Assembly: GCF_024397795.1 (NCBI RefSeq)
Contig: NZ_CP072983.1
Coordinates: 496,001 to 560,000 of the forward strand
DNA: 64,000 nt
Origin: Lactobacillus intestinalis
GTDB taxonomy: Bacteria > Bacillota > Bacilli > Lactobacillales > Lactobacillaceae
Reading direction: 5' to 3'
The notes under the pieces were generated by a model, which did no database searches, was not told where the DNA came from, and worked only from the letters and a program-made list of their open reading frames with translations. A program made the position numbers and the translations under genes. Each line of letters opens with the position of its first letter. The first letter of the stretch is position 1. This document shows, one piece after another, positions 40,169 to 51,600 of this stretch.

Positions 40169-42424
40169 ATGAATAAGTTAACAAGAAAGATGTCTCTTTT
40201 TGGTAAGGGACGAAAAGCAGTTGTAAACTTCATAGATATAGATGATGATTTGGCTAATATAGGCACCTCTGGTGAATTAGAAGGTAGTAAGGACTCCGTC
40301 ATTGATTATGACAGTGCCGCAAAGATCAAGGAATTAGAAGACAAGGGCTATGAACTTGTCGAAAATAATTTTGATCCTGACGGTAAAAAGCCATTATTTA
40401 GTGATGAATCAACTACGCCTTATGTAATTAGTTTTCGTCATGGTCATGAAGTAGTAGATGTAAATAATCCAGGTTACGGATTTAATAAAGATGATCTTCA
40501 AAAGGTCGGTACACAAACTGTCCATTATAGTGGTGCAGGAAATCGTACGCCTGATGATACAGTAACTCATGTAACATTTGATCATACCATTGTGGTTGAT
40601 AAAGTTACTAAAGAAATGATCAAGGATGAAGGGTGGCAGCCTGAAAGTCAAAGTCACTTCCTAATTGGTGTGCCCACTTTACCTGGTTTTGTTCCTGATG
40701 AGAGTGTAGTGGGGGGAGAATTAGTTACTGCCCGAGATCCTGATCGTGAATACAGTGTTGAATATGATATTAATCGTGATCCGGATGCCGGTGATCAATC
40801 TGCAGTAATCAAATTTGTTGATATTACTGATAATAATCATGAAATCGCATCTGAAACTTTAACTGGTAAAGCCAATATGCCAATCAACTATGATCCTGTA
40901 AAAAAGGTTAATGAACTAAAGGAAAAGGGTTATGCTTTAGTTAATAATGGCTTTAATGCGGATGATAATATTCAATTCTTTGGTAGTGAAGAAGATTATG
41001 TTCCTACTTTTATCATGACAATGAAACATGAACTAATCAAAGTTGATGTTGATCATCCAAATGATAAAGTTAAGAAAAATGAATATTATCAAGAAACTAC
41101 TTTCGCAGTAGATTTTGAAGGGGCAGGAGATAATACACCAGTCAATGATGTCCAACTAGCAGTTTGGATGCGCTCAATTACAGTCGTGGCTCCAACTGGC
41201 GAAGTAATTGAAAATGGTAAGTACACCACTGACTGGACTGTAGATCCTAGTCAATTCCATAATGTAAAAGTACCTGTGATCGCGGGCTATCATACCGAAG
41301 TTAAAGAAGTTAGTGCGGAACCGATTACTCGTGAAGACAGAATTGTGAATGTTAATTATGTCCAAAACGGTCGCATTATTCCGGTTGATGAAGATGGTAA
41401 AGAAATTGAAGGAGCTAAACAGCCTCGTTTTATTACTTTAAAGAATGATCCAACAAAGGTAATGGCTGATGAAATTGTTCCCGATGTTGACGGCTACACT
41501 TGTGATTTGATGACAATCACTCCTCACAATCCTGCAAAAGATGTGCGTGTAACTTACAAGGCTAAGAAGCGCAATGATGTCTTAGTAATCCCTGTTGGTG
41601 AAAATAAGAAGCAAGAAAAGAAGAGTACTAAGGTTAAAATGACTAACGAGCCTGCTCCTACTCCTGAAGTAGTGGGTTCAAATGCAATTGAACCTGAAAA
41701 GGAAAATTCTAAAGCTCCTGAAAAGTCGGCGGTTTCAAAGCCGGAAACTACCCAACCCGTTGTTGCTAAAGCTAATGAACAGACAGTAGCAAAAACTAGC
41801 GAACAGCCTAAGATGGAAACCCAAACTTCAGTAACAGATACAGAAACTAAAACTGATAATGCTAATGAAGTTAAGACTACTGCAGAAGAAGCTCACGATC
41901 AAGTTGCCATCATTAACTTTATTGATGTTGATAAAAATGGTGCGCAATTGACTTCATCTGGTCCTTTGGTAGGTAAGCCAGGTGAAAGCATTAACGATTT
42001 ATACAGTACTGAAATTCCTTTGAAGGCCATCAAAGATGCTGGTTATGAAATTGTATTCAACAATTTTGATCGTGAAGGTGTAGTTCAACGCTTTGATAAT
42101 AATGATTTAATGACCCAGATTTTCACTATTGGTGTAAGAAAGAAGCAAACAAAGAAACAAAAGAATTCTAATAAGAAGTACGATAAAAAGGACAATAATA
42201 AACGTCAAAAGCGTACCTCTCAACGCTCAGATGTTACTTCATCTGCTTCACAGATGAGTGAAAGACAACGTCTATATAACCAAAGAAGTCATTACACTCC
42301 TCAATCTGATAGAATTAGACAACAACCTGTTCATCAAGATCGTGGTTCAAATACAGCTGCTATGGTTTTAGGTGTAGCTGCAACTGTAATTAGTTTGATT
42401 GGATTGACTGGAAAACGTAAATAG
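40169..42424 (+). CDS. MUB-like protein without signal peptide or LPXTG motif (751 aa)
   Basis: The start is fixed: GAAAGG lies ten bases upstream and an in-frame TAG stands at 40160. The protein starts MNKLTRKMSLFGKGRKAV and goes straight into MucBP_2/Muc_B2-like modules (VVNFIDIDDD at 17, VIKFVDITDN at about 214, a GRIIPVDEDG turn at about 405). A low-complexity segment (about 470-580) and a third MucBP_2 module (AIINFIDVDKNG) follow, then a very basic stretch. The C-terminus keeps the layout of a sorting signal: a hydrophobic segment (AAMVLGVAATVISLIGLTG) and the tail KRK. Where LPQTG is expected it reads RQQPVHQ, although the preceding PQSDRI matches the 57264 protein. The frame is intact over 2.2 kb, so it is not an obvious pseudogene. 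It could be a decayed adhesin, a C-terminally membrane-inserted protein, or one released without a signal peptide. I cannot assign a role. Confidence 0.9.
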   Translation: MNKLTRKMSLFGKGRKAVVNFIDIDDDLANIGTSGELEGSKDSVIDYDSAAKIKELEDKGYELVENNFDPDGKKPLFSDESTTPYVISFRHGHEVVDVNNPGYGFNKDDLQKVGTQTVHYSGAGNRTPDDTVTHVTFDHTIVVDKVTKEMIKDEGWQPESQSHFLIGVPTLPGFVPDESVVGGELVTARDPDREYSVEYDINRDPDAGDQSAVIKFVDITDNNHEIASETLTGKANMPINYDPVKKVNELKEKGYALVNNGFNADDNIQFFGSEEDYVPTFIMTMKHELIKVDVDHPNDKVKKNEYYQETTFAVDFEGAGDNTPVNDVQLAVWMRSITVVAPTGEVIENGKYTTDWTVDPSQFHNVKVPVIAGYHTEVKEVSAEPITREDRIVNVNYVQNGRIIPVDEDGKEIEGAKQPRFITLKNDPTKVMADEIVPDVDGYTCDLMTITPHNPAKDVRVTYKAKKRNDVLVIPVGENKKQEKKSTKVKMTNEPAPTPEVVGSNAIEPEKENSKAPEKSAVSKPETTQPVVAKANEQTVAKTSEQPKMETQTSVTDTETKTDNANEVKTTAEEAHDQVAIINFIDVDKNGAQLTSSGPLVGKPGESINDLYSTEIPLKAIKDAGYEIVFNNFDREGVVQRFDNNDLMTQIFTIGVRKKQTKKQKNSNKKYDKKDNNKRQKRTSQRSDVTSSASQMSERQRLYNQRSHYTPQSDRIRQQPVHQDRGSNTAAMVLGVAATVISLIGLTGKRK

Positions 42425-42435
42425 TTGTAAAGAAT

Positions 42436-42499
42436 AAAAGACGGCGAATTAACGGAATGTTTTAACTTAATGACATTGCGAATAAACGTCGTCTTTTTC
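42436..42499 (+). terminator. Rho-independent terminator with nested hairpin
   Basis: The outer arms AAAAGACGGCG (42436-42446) and CGTCGTCTTTT (42487-42497) pair with one wobble. An inner AATGT/ACATT stem (42456-42460 with 42473-42477) fills the large loop. A T run follows. Confidence 0.8.
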
Positions 42500-42542
42500 T
42501 ATCCATAGGCATAAACAAATGGTAACGATAGTTATTTATCTA

Positions 42543-42551
42543 TGTTATTAT
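42543..42551 (+). promoter_or_regulatory. Extended -10 box of the 42608 gene
   Basis: TGT TATTAT lies 56 bases before the ATG. The upstream context (GTTATTTATCTA) is a weaker match to the array motif and the -35 is poor. Confidence 0.5.
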
Positions 42552-42607
42552 TAATACTGTAATATGGTCACAAAGGAAAATGTACACTTTTTAATGAGGC
42601 TGATAAA

Positions 42608-45600
42608 ATGATACCAAGATCTAAAAATAAAGAACTAATTCAGAATATAGAAGAAAAACGTGAAAGATATTCTATTAGAAAATTTTCGGCTGGAGCGGCG
42701 TCAGTATTGATTGGGATTAGCTTTATGGGAATGGCTAATTCTCAAGTTGTAAAGGCTGACACCAACCCAGCTTCAAACGATAAAAATCATGAAGCGACGG
42801 TAAGGAGCGAGTCAACTGACGGCGTTAATACTTCAGATAAAAATGCTACAGTTGTCGTTTCTGTATATAAAAGCAACTCCCAAAATAGTGAGGGGAATAA
42901 AGTTGCAAATAATGCACAAGGTGAAAATGATAGTGCACAAACTCCAACTGAAGCTGAAACTAATACACAAACTGAACAAAATAGTTCCACCCAAACCTTT
43001 GATGTAAGAGGTGCTGGTTCTCAAGGGATGAGTGAACAAGCTGTTAAGGATCAAAAGATAGCTGATCAGACTTTGAAGCAAAATGCAGAAAATGCTACTC
43101 AAAGTAATAGTGATCAAAAAGAATATGACACTCAACCTGATCTTTCTAAGTCAGTTACCAGAACTGTCATTTTGAATGCACCAAAGGGTGGCTCTTACAC
43201 TGGTAAAAACGGTAATAAGACTAATACAACAACTCAAACCGATACTATTAATTACACTAGAAGTGCTCAACAAGATACGGTTACTAAAAAATGGACTATT
43301 ACTAGTGAGTGGACTGCCGATCAAAATCACCCAGACGGCAAGTTTGCTAAGCAAGAAATTCAAACTTTCCCAGGTTATAAGCCAACTAGTTCAAATTTAA
43401 AAATTGAAGAAGATGAAGGAAAGTTTTATATCCCTGAAACCGACGTTGAAAAGGATGCCGATGGTAATTTAAAGGATAGTCAATATACTGTTGACTTTGA
43501 TGCTTTACAAGAAATTGCTAAGTTAAATTTCATCGCAAATGACGATAAGAAGACAATTGTAAGCTCACAAGAAATTACTGGTAAAACCGGTGATGAAGTT
43601 GCTTTAAGTCTTGATGGTGCAAACGGCTTAACTAAGATTGATGTTCCAAAGAATTGGAAAATTGTTCCAAATATGACTTATCCAACTTCAATCACTATTA
43701 GACCTAATGCCAGTGCTAATATTTACGTTGAACATGCGACGACAACTACTCCTGAACAGGTTCAAGTTACTAGAACTATCACAAAGAAGATTCAAGACAA
43801 GAGGATTGGAACTGCAACTCAAACTCTTTCCTTTACCCGTAATCAAGTTACCGATCCAGTAACTGGTCAAACTACTTACACCAATTGGAAATCAAATACT
43901 GTTGATAATAATAACAATCCAATCAGCCAATATTCTGAAATTGATGTCAGCTACACTGGTTACATCCCTACGACTGATAAAGGTTCAATCATCAATAAAG
44001 ATGGCAAATACTACTTAGCTGCAGCTAATGCGGAAACTGATTCAACAGGCAAGCCAATTAATACTAATGTGACTGTTTCTTATACTGCTGATCAAAATGT
44101 GAAATTCACGCAAGTTGTTAATTATGTGAATGGTACAACTAACGTAGGAACTTATTCAATTTCTGGTAATGCCGGTGAAACTGTAAATGATGTCACTAAA
44201 CAAATTGAAGATAATGTTCCAACTAATTATGAAATTGTTCCAAATACTAAAGTCATAAGTACAATTACTTTTGGGAATGAAAATCCAGATCCAGTCAATG
44301 TTCAAGTTCAACCTCAACAAACCCCAGTTGATCCAAATAAGAATCCCCAAAATCAAATTCGTCAAGTTACTCGTAAGATTACCATTCAAATGCCAGGTCA
44401 AGCTGCACAAAATATGGGAACTCAAGGTGTGACTTACTATAGAAATGGTACTAAAGATGATGTTACTGGCACAATTACTTATGGGGAATGGAAGGTAGCA
44501 ACTAATTCTGAAACCAACAAGCCTTTTGATCAAGTTTGGGCTGCCTACAATTTAACCCAAGCAGGCTACACGCCAACTGCAATTGATCGTGATAGCAATA
44601 ATGCCGCAGTTGCCTTGACTAATGAAAATGGCAAGGTTGAGTTGCCTCAAGTTAATGTGACTCCAGACACTAAGAGCCAAGATGTTTTAGTTACTTATAC
44701 TGCTAACAGTCATAAATATGTAATTAATTATATTGATGATACCACTAAGCAAACTGTTGGTAGTCAAACAGTTGAGGGTAAGACTGGTGAAAAGGTTTCC
44801 TATACTTTACAATATCCAAATGGCTACAAGTTAGCTAATGTTACTCAAACTCTCCCAGGAGGAACGATCAGCTTTGGTTCAAATGATCCTGCCGCAAGTA
44901 CAGTTTTAGTAGAAAAAGAGAGCAGTACTAATCCTGATCAAACTTACACTTATACGATCAATTATGCTAATAGTGGTCAAACTGTCGGCAGTCAAAACAT
45001 CACTGGTAAAGCTGGTCAACAAGTTCAAATTACTTTGAATGTTCCAAATGGCTACAAGCTTATAAATGGTACGCAATATCCAACTAGCTACACTTTCGGC
45101 AACCAAAATGCTTCAACCACTGTTCAAGTTGACAAGGACAATCCCACTCCGGTTGATCCAAACCAAGAAGTAAAACAAGTCATTAATTATGTTTATAATG
45201 ATCAAACTGTTGGCAGCCAAACTTTAACTGGTAAGATGGGCACAACTGAAGATATTGATTGGAAGAATACTGGTAAGGGTGTCGAACCCAAAATTCCTGA
45301 GCACTATACGTTGGTAGCTCAAAAGCTTTATGGTCAATTTACCTTCCATGAAAATGCGGATCCAATCATTGCGCAAGTAGAACCTAAAACTACTATAATT
45401 GACGGCAGTAAAGAAACTAACAACCGCAATTTCTATCGAGATATCACCCAAACTATTAACTACAACTATCCAAATCAAAAGACAGATCCAGTAGTTTCTC
45501 ATAGAATCTTCGTGAGAAATGGTAGTCGTAACGATGTAACTGGTGAAGTAACTTACACTGACTGGGTAACTTCTGGTGGTGACTTCATCGCTCGTCCAGT

Positions 45601-48600
45601 TCAAAACATTCCTGGCTACACTGTTCAAGTAACTAACGGTGATGGGCAAGTGGTTCAACTTGTTAACGGCCAAATTCCAGCTCAAACTGTTAATGCTGAT
45701 AGTCCTGATACCACCTACAACATTGACTACACCGCGCAAACTTTGAGCTTCAAGATTAACTACGTCAACCAAGCTAATAACCAAGTTGTTCAATCTTATA
45801 CAATTTCTGGTAAACCTGATGAAACTGTTCAAATCGACGCTCCAATTCCTGAAAACTGGCAAGTCGTTTCTGGGCAAAAGATTCCAGCTGGTTCTTACAA
45901 GTTTGGTAACCAAGCTCCAAGCGATATGAATGTGTTGATCCAGCCACAAACAATCAGTGGGAATCAAGAAGGTCAACAAAATAATCCTGATCTTTATCAA
46001 AAAGTCACCGAAACTGTAAATATTACTGGTCCAAATGGTGAAACTCAATCTAGAGATCAAAGTTTAGCATTTTACAGAAGTCAAACTTTTGATCCATCAA
46101 CTAATAAGTGGAACTATAGTGAATGGCAATCTAACATGTCAAACAAGGCAACAACTTTCAGCCCAGTAAGTTTCACTAATCTTGATGGTTACACCTTTAA
46201 GGTAGAAACCAACGATGATAGAACTATCACCCCAGTAATCAACGGTAACACTGCTTCTATCGAAAATGTTTCTGGATTGGTAAATGGTACACCTGCTAAC
46301 GTGACTATCAATGTTACTTATGTAAATAAGGACACGGGTAAACCCGATAATCCTCAAGCTGACTACACTTACACCATCAACTATATGAATGGTAGTGAAA
46401 ATGTTGGTACTCAAGAAGTAACGGGTAAGGCTGGTCAACAAGTTCAAATCACTTTGAATGTTCCAAATGGCTATAAACTTGCCAACGGCGCGCAATATCC
46501 AGCTAGCTATACCTTCGGAAATCAAAATGCTTCAACTACAGTTCAAGTTGTAAAGAATGACAGTACTAACCCCGTTAACCCTAATAATCCTGATGCAACT
46601 TACACCATGCCAGTTCAATATTTGAATGCGGCAGACAACAACGCTCAAGTTGGTAGCTACACAATTTCTGGGAAAGCTGGTCAAACCATTAATGTAACTG
46701 AAGACATTAAGAAGAATATTCCTGCAAATTACGAAATTGTTTCCGGTTCTTCAGTTCCAACTACGATCACTTTTGGTAATTCTAACTTGGCCCCAGCCTT
46801 AATTTATGTTCAACCAAAAGTAGAGAATGTAACCGATGACCCAACTTTGAAGAATCAAACTCAGAAGACTATTAGTCGTCAAATTATCTATAAGTTCCCA
46901 GGTCAAGCAGATCAAACTACTGATCAATCCGTTACCTTTAAGCGTTTAGCTTATAAGAATGCAGTAACAGGTGTAATTACTTATGGTGATTGGAGTAATA
47001 ACGGAACTTATACCTTTAATGCAGTTCAGCTTAAAGAACAAAATAGCTTTAAACCTGATATTTCTGAGATTCCAGCGTGGACAGTAACTGCTGAAGGTCA
47101 AAATGATACTAAACCTGTGGTTGTAACCTTTACTTCAACTAATCCTGATCATCCAGTGGATCCAAATGCGACCTACACATACACTATTAACTACATGAAC
47201 AATGGTCAAACTATTGATAGCCAAAAGGTAACTGGTAAGACTGCCCAAACAGTTCAAATTACTTTGAATGTGCCTGAAAAGTATCAACTTGTAGGTGGTC
47301 AACAACTTCCAAGTAGTGTAACTTTTGGTAATCAAGATAGCTCCACTGATGTTCAAATTGAACCTAAGATTACTACAGTTAACGGTTTAGAAACTAAGAA
47401 CCCTGATTTATATCGTGTAATTACCCGTACTATTCAGATTAATTATCCAAATGCAAATCAACCAGCAACTGTAACATTAATGGCCTTTGATGCAGAACCT
47501 GCAAATAGTACTTCAAGTTATACTAATACTCAATCTATTACAGTTTACAGAACTCAAACTACTAATGAAGTAACAGGTCAAAAAACTTACACGCCATGGC
47601 AATCAAATTCTATAGATTCAAATGGTAAAGTAGTAACCAGTTTTGAAGCCATTGCTCTTCCACAAATTACAGGTTACAAAGCTGAAATTGATGGCAAAGA
47701 AGTAACAGAAATCCCAGCAGTTTCTGTCTTCGATAAGGATGGTAATCCAATTAGTAATTCTAATATTACTGTTGTCGCAAACTATGTTGCAGATGGCACT
47801 CAGCCAACTAATCCAGATGGAACTCATTCAATGGTAATTGAATACATCAATGCTCAAGATAATAAGCAAGTGGGCAGCTTCACGGTTAGTGGCAAGTCTG
47901 GTCAAACCATTCAACTTACTGCAGATATTAATAAGAATATCCCTGAAAACTATGAAATTGTTCCAAGTAGCAACGTGATTTCTGAAGTAACCTTTGGCAA
48001 CACTGATTCAACTCCTGCTTTGATTTATGTTCAAGCCAAGCAAGTTAATGTAACTGATGATCCAAGTTTGAAAGAACAAACTGAAAAGACTGTCAGTCGA
48101 CAAATTGTCTACAAGTTCCCAGGTCAAGCTGATCAAATTACCGATCAATCAATTACTTTCAAGCGTTTGGCTTATAAGAATGCTGTAACGGGTCAGATCA
48201 CTTATGGCGATTGGAGCAATAACGGAACATATACCTTTAACGCAATTCAGCTTAAAGAACAAAATGGCTTTAAGCCTAATATTTCTGAAATTCCAGCGTG
48301 GATAGTAACTGCTGAAGGTCAAAATGATACTAATCCTGTAGTTGTAACTTATACTTCAACTACACCGGTTAACCCAGATAATCCTGATCAAACCTACACT
48401 TATACCATTAACTACATGAATAATGGTCAAAATGTGGGCAGCCAAAACATCACCGGTAAAGCAGGTCAACAAGTTCAAATTACTTTGGATGTACCAAATG
48501 GTTACAAGCTTACAAATGGAGCACAAGTTCCAACCAGTTATACTTTTGGTAATCAAAATGCTTCAACTGATGTTCAAGTTGAAAAGGATAACACAACCCC

Positions 48601-51600
48601 TGTTGATCCAAACCAAGAAGTTAAGCAAGTTATCAATTATGTTTATAATGGTCAAACTGTTGGAACTCAAACTTTAACTGGTAAAATTGGCACAACTAAA
48701 GATATTGACTGGATGAACACTGGCAACGGTATTAAGCCAAATATTCCTGAATACTATACTTTGACTAAGCAAGAAACTACTGGTCAATTTACCTTTGTGG
48801 AAAACGCTAAGCCAATCATTGCGCAAGTAACACCAAAGATCACGGTAATTGACGGCAGTAAAGAAACCAACAACCGCGACTTCTATCGCGACATCACCCA
48901 AACCATTAACTACAACTATCCAAATCAAAAGACAGATCCAGTAATTTCTCACAGAATCTTCGTGAGAAACGGTAATCTTAATGAAGTTACTGGTGAAATA
49001 TCTTACACTAAGTGGGTAACTGCCGGAGGCGACTTTATCGCTCGTCCAGTTCAAAACATCCCTGGCTACACTGTTCAAGTAACTAATGGTAACGGGCAAG
49101 TAGTTCAACTAGTTAATGGTCAAATTCCAGCTGAAGCAGTCAACGAAAACAGCGCCAACACTGTTTACAACGTCAACTACACTGCGCAAACTTTGAGTTT
49201 CAAGATTAACTATATCAACCAAGCTAATAATCAAGTTGTTCAATCCTACACCATTTCAGGTAAGCCTGATCAAACTGTAACGATCAACGCCCCAATTCCA
49301 GAGAACTGGCAAGTAGTTGCTGGCCAAACTGTACCAAAGGAAGGTGACTACAAGTTTGGTAATGTTGCTCCAAGTGACATGAATGTTTTAATTGAGCCTC
49401 AAACTATCAGCGGTAACCAACAAGGAAACCAAGATAATCCTGATCTTTACAGAACCGTAAATGAAGTGATTAACATTACTGGACCTAATGGTGACACTCA
49501 AACTAGAACGCAGAACTTGGCCTTCTACAGAAGCAAGACTTTTGATCCATCAACTGGTAATTGGAAGTATGGTGAATGGCAATCTAACATGTCTAATAAA
49601 GCTACTACTTTCAGCCCAGTAAGCTTTACTAACTTAGACGGCTACACCTTTAAGGTTGAAACTAGTGATGGTAGAACAATTACTCCAGTAATCAACGGCA
49701 ATACTGCTTCTATCGAAAATGTTTCTGGACTTGTAAAGGGTAGTCCTACAAATGTAACTATCAATGTTGCTTACATTAATAAGGATACGGGTAAGCCTGA
49801 TAATCCAGAATCAACCTACACTTATACCATTAACTACATGAACAATGGTCAAAATGTGGGGATGCAAAACGTCACTGGTAAGTCAGGTCAAGCCGTTCAA
49901 ATCACCTTGAACGTACCAAAGGGCTACAAGCTTGCAAATGGAGCACAAGTTCTAACCAGCTACACCTTTGGCAACCAAAATGCTTCAACTAATGTCCAAG
50001 TTGTTCAAGATAATGGTCAAACTCCAAATCCAGACCAAACCTACACTTACACCATCAACTATCTTGATAATGGTCAGAATGTCGGCACTCAAAACGTTAC
50101 TGGTAAGTCAGGGCAAACCGTTCAAATCACTTTGAGTCTTCCAAATGGCTATCAACTTGCAAATGGTACCAGTTATCCAACCACTTATACTTTTGGCACT
50201 CAAAATGGTTCTACAAATGTTAATGTAACTAAGAAGAGTACCAATCCAGATAATCCAGATCAAACTTACACTTATACCATTAACTATGTTGATAATGGTC
50301 AAAATGTTGGTACTCAAAACGTCACTGGTAAGTCAGGTCAAACAGTTCAAATTACTTTGAATGTACCAAATGGCTACAAGGTAAACGGACAATACCCAAC
50401 TACTTATACTTTTGGCACTCAAAATGCTTCAACTACGGTTAATGTTGTTAAAGACACTACTCCAGATAATCCTGGTCAAACCATTAACGGTCTTGATCAT
50501 AAGGATGATCCAAGTCTTTACCGTAAAGTTACTCAAACTATTACGGTAACTTATCCAAATAAACAACCTCAATCTACAACTAATAGTTTGATTTTCTATA
50601 GAACTAAGACGACTAAGGATGGTCAAACTACTTATAGCAAGTGGACTTCAAATAGTGGAACAGCTGATCAATTAGTTTATGACTTTAAGGAACAAAAGGT
50701 TACTCAACTTTCTGGTTACACAGTCAATGTTCAAAAAGATGGAAAGGCTCTTGAATTAGTAACTAAAGATGGTGCAAGTTACATACCTAGCCAAGCCGCT
50801 TTGAACGCAAATGGTGAGCCAGAAAACCAAACCATTACCATTACTTACGCTCCCGAAAACTTAAGTGTGAAGATCAATTATGTTGATAATAATGATCACA
50901 GCAAGGTAATTGCTACTCAAACTATTTCTGGTAAGACAGGTGAACAAGTTCCAGTTAACTTAGAAGTACCAAAGAACTGGCAAGTTGTTCCAAACACTTC
51001 AGTTCCAACTAGCATCACGATTACTCCTGATGCCAAGGATAGAACGGTTTATATTGAACACAAACTCGTTACAGTTGATGGACGTAATGATCAATCTAAC
51101 GGTAATCTTTATCAAAAGGTAACTAGAACGATTGTCATGAATTATCCAAATCAAAAAGCTGGTGAAGCTACCAGCACACTTGAGTTCTATAGAATTCAAA
51201 CTACTGATGAAGTCACTGGTAAAGTGACTTACACTGATTGGACTTCTAACAGCGTAAATGCTGACAAACAAGTTATTAACGAATATCCAGAACAAAATGT
51301 AAGTTTGGATGGATATACTGCAACAAGTAGCGATGTTCGATTAATTACCAAAGATGGTAAGCAATATGTTCCTGCTACTCAAGTGGCTCGTAACAACGAA
51401 AATGTTCCAATTTCTAATACCATCGTTGTTAACTATGTCGGCAATGAACAAACTGTTGAGATTAATTATGTAAATGGAAATAATTTGATTAAGACCCAGA
51501 AGTTGAGTGGTCGGACAGGACAAACTGTAGCTGTTCCACTTGAACTTCCAGATGGATATGAAATTGCAGCTAATGTAAATTATCCAACTCAAATTACTTT

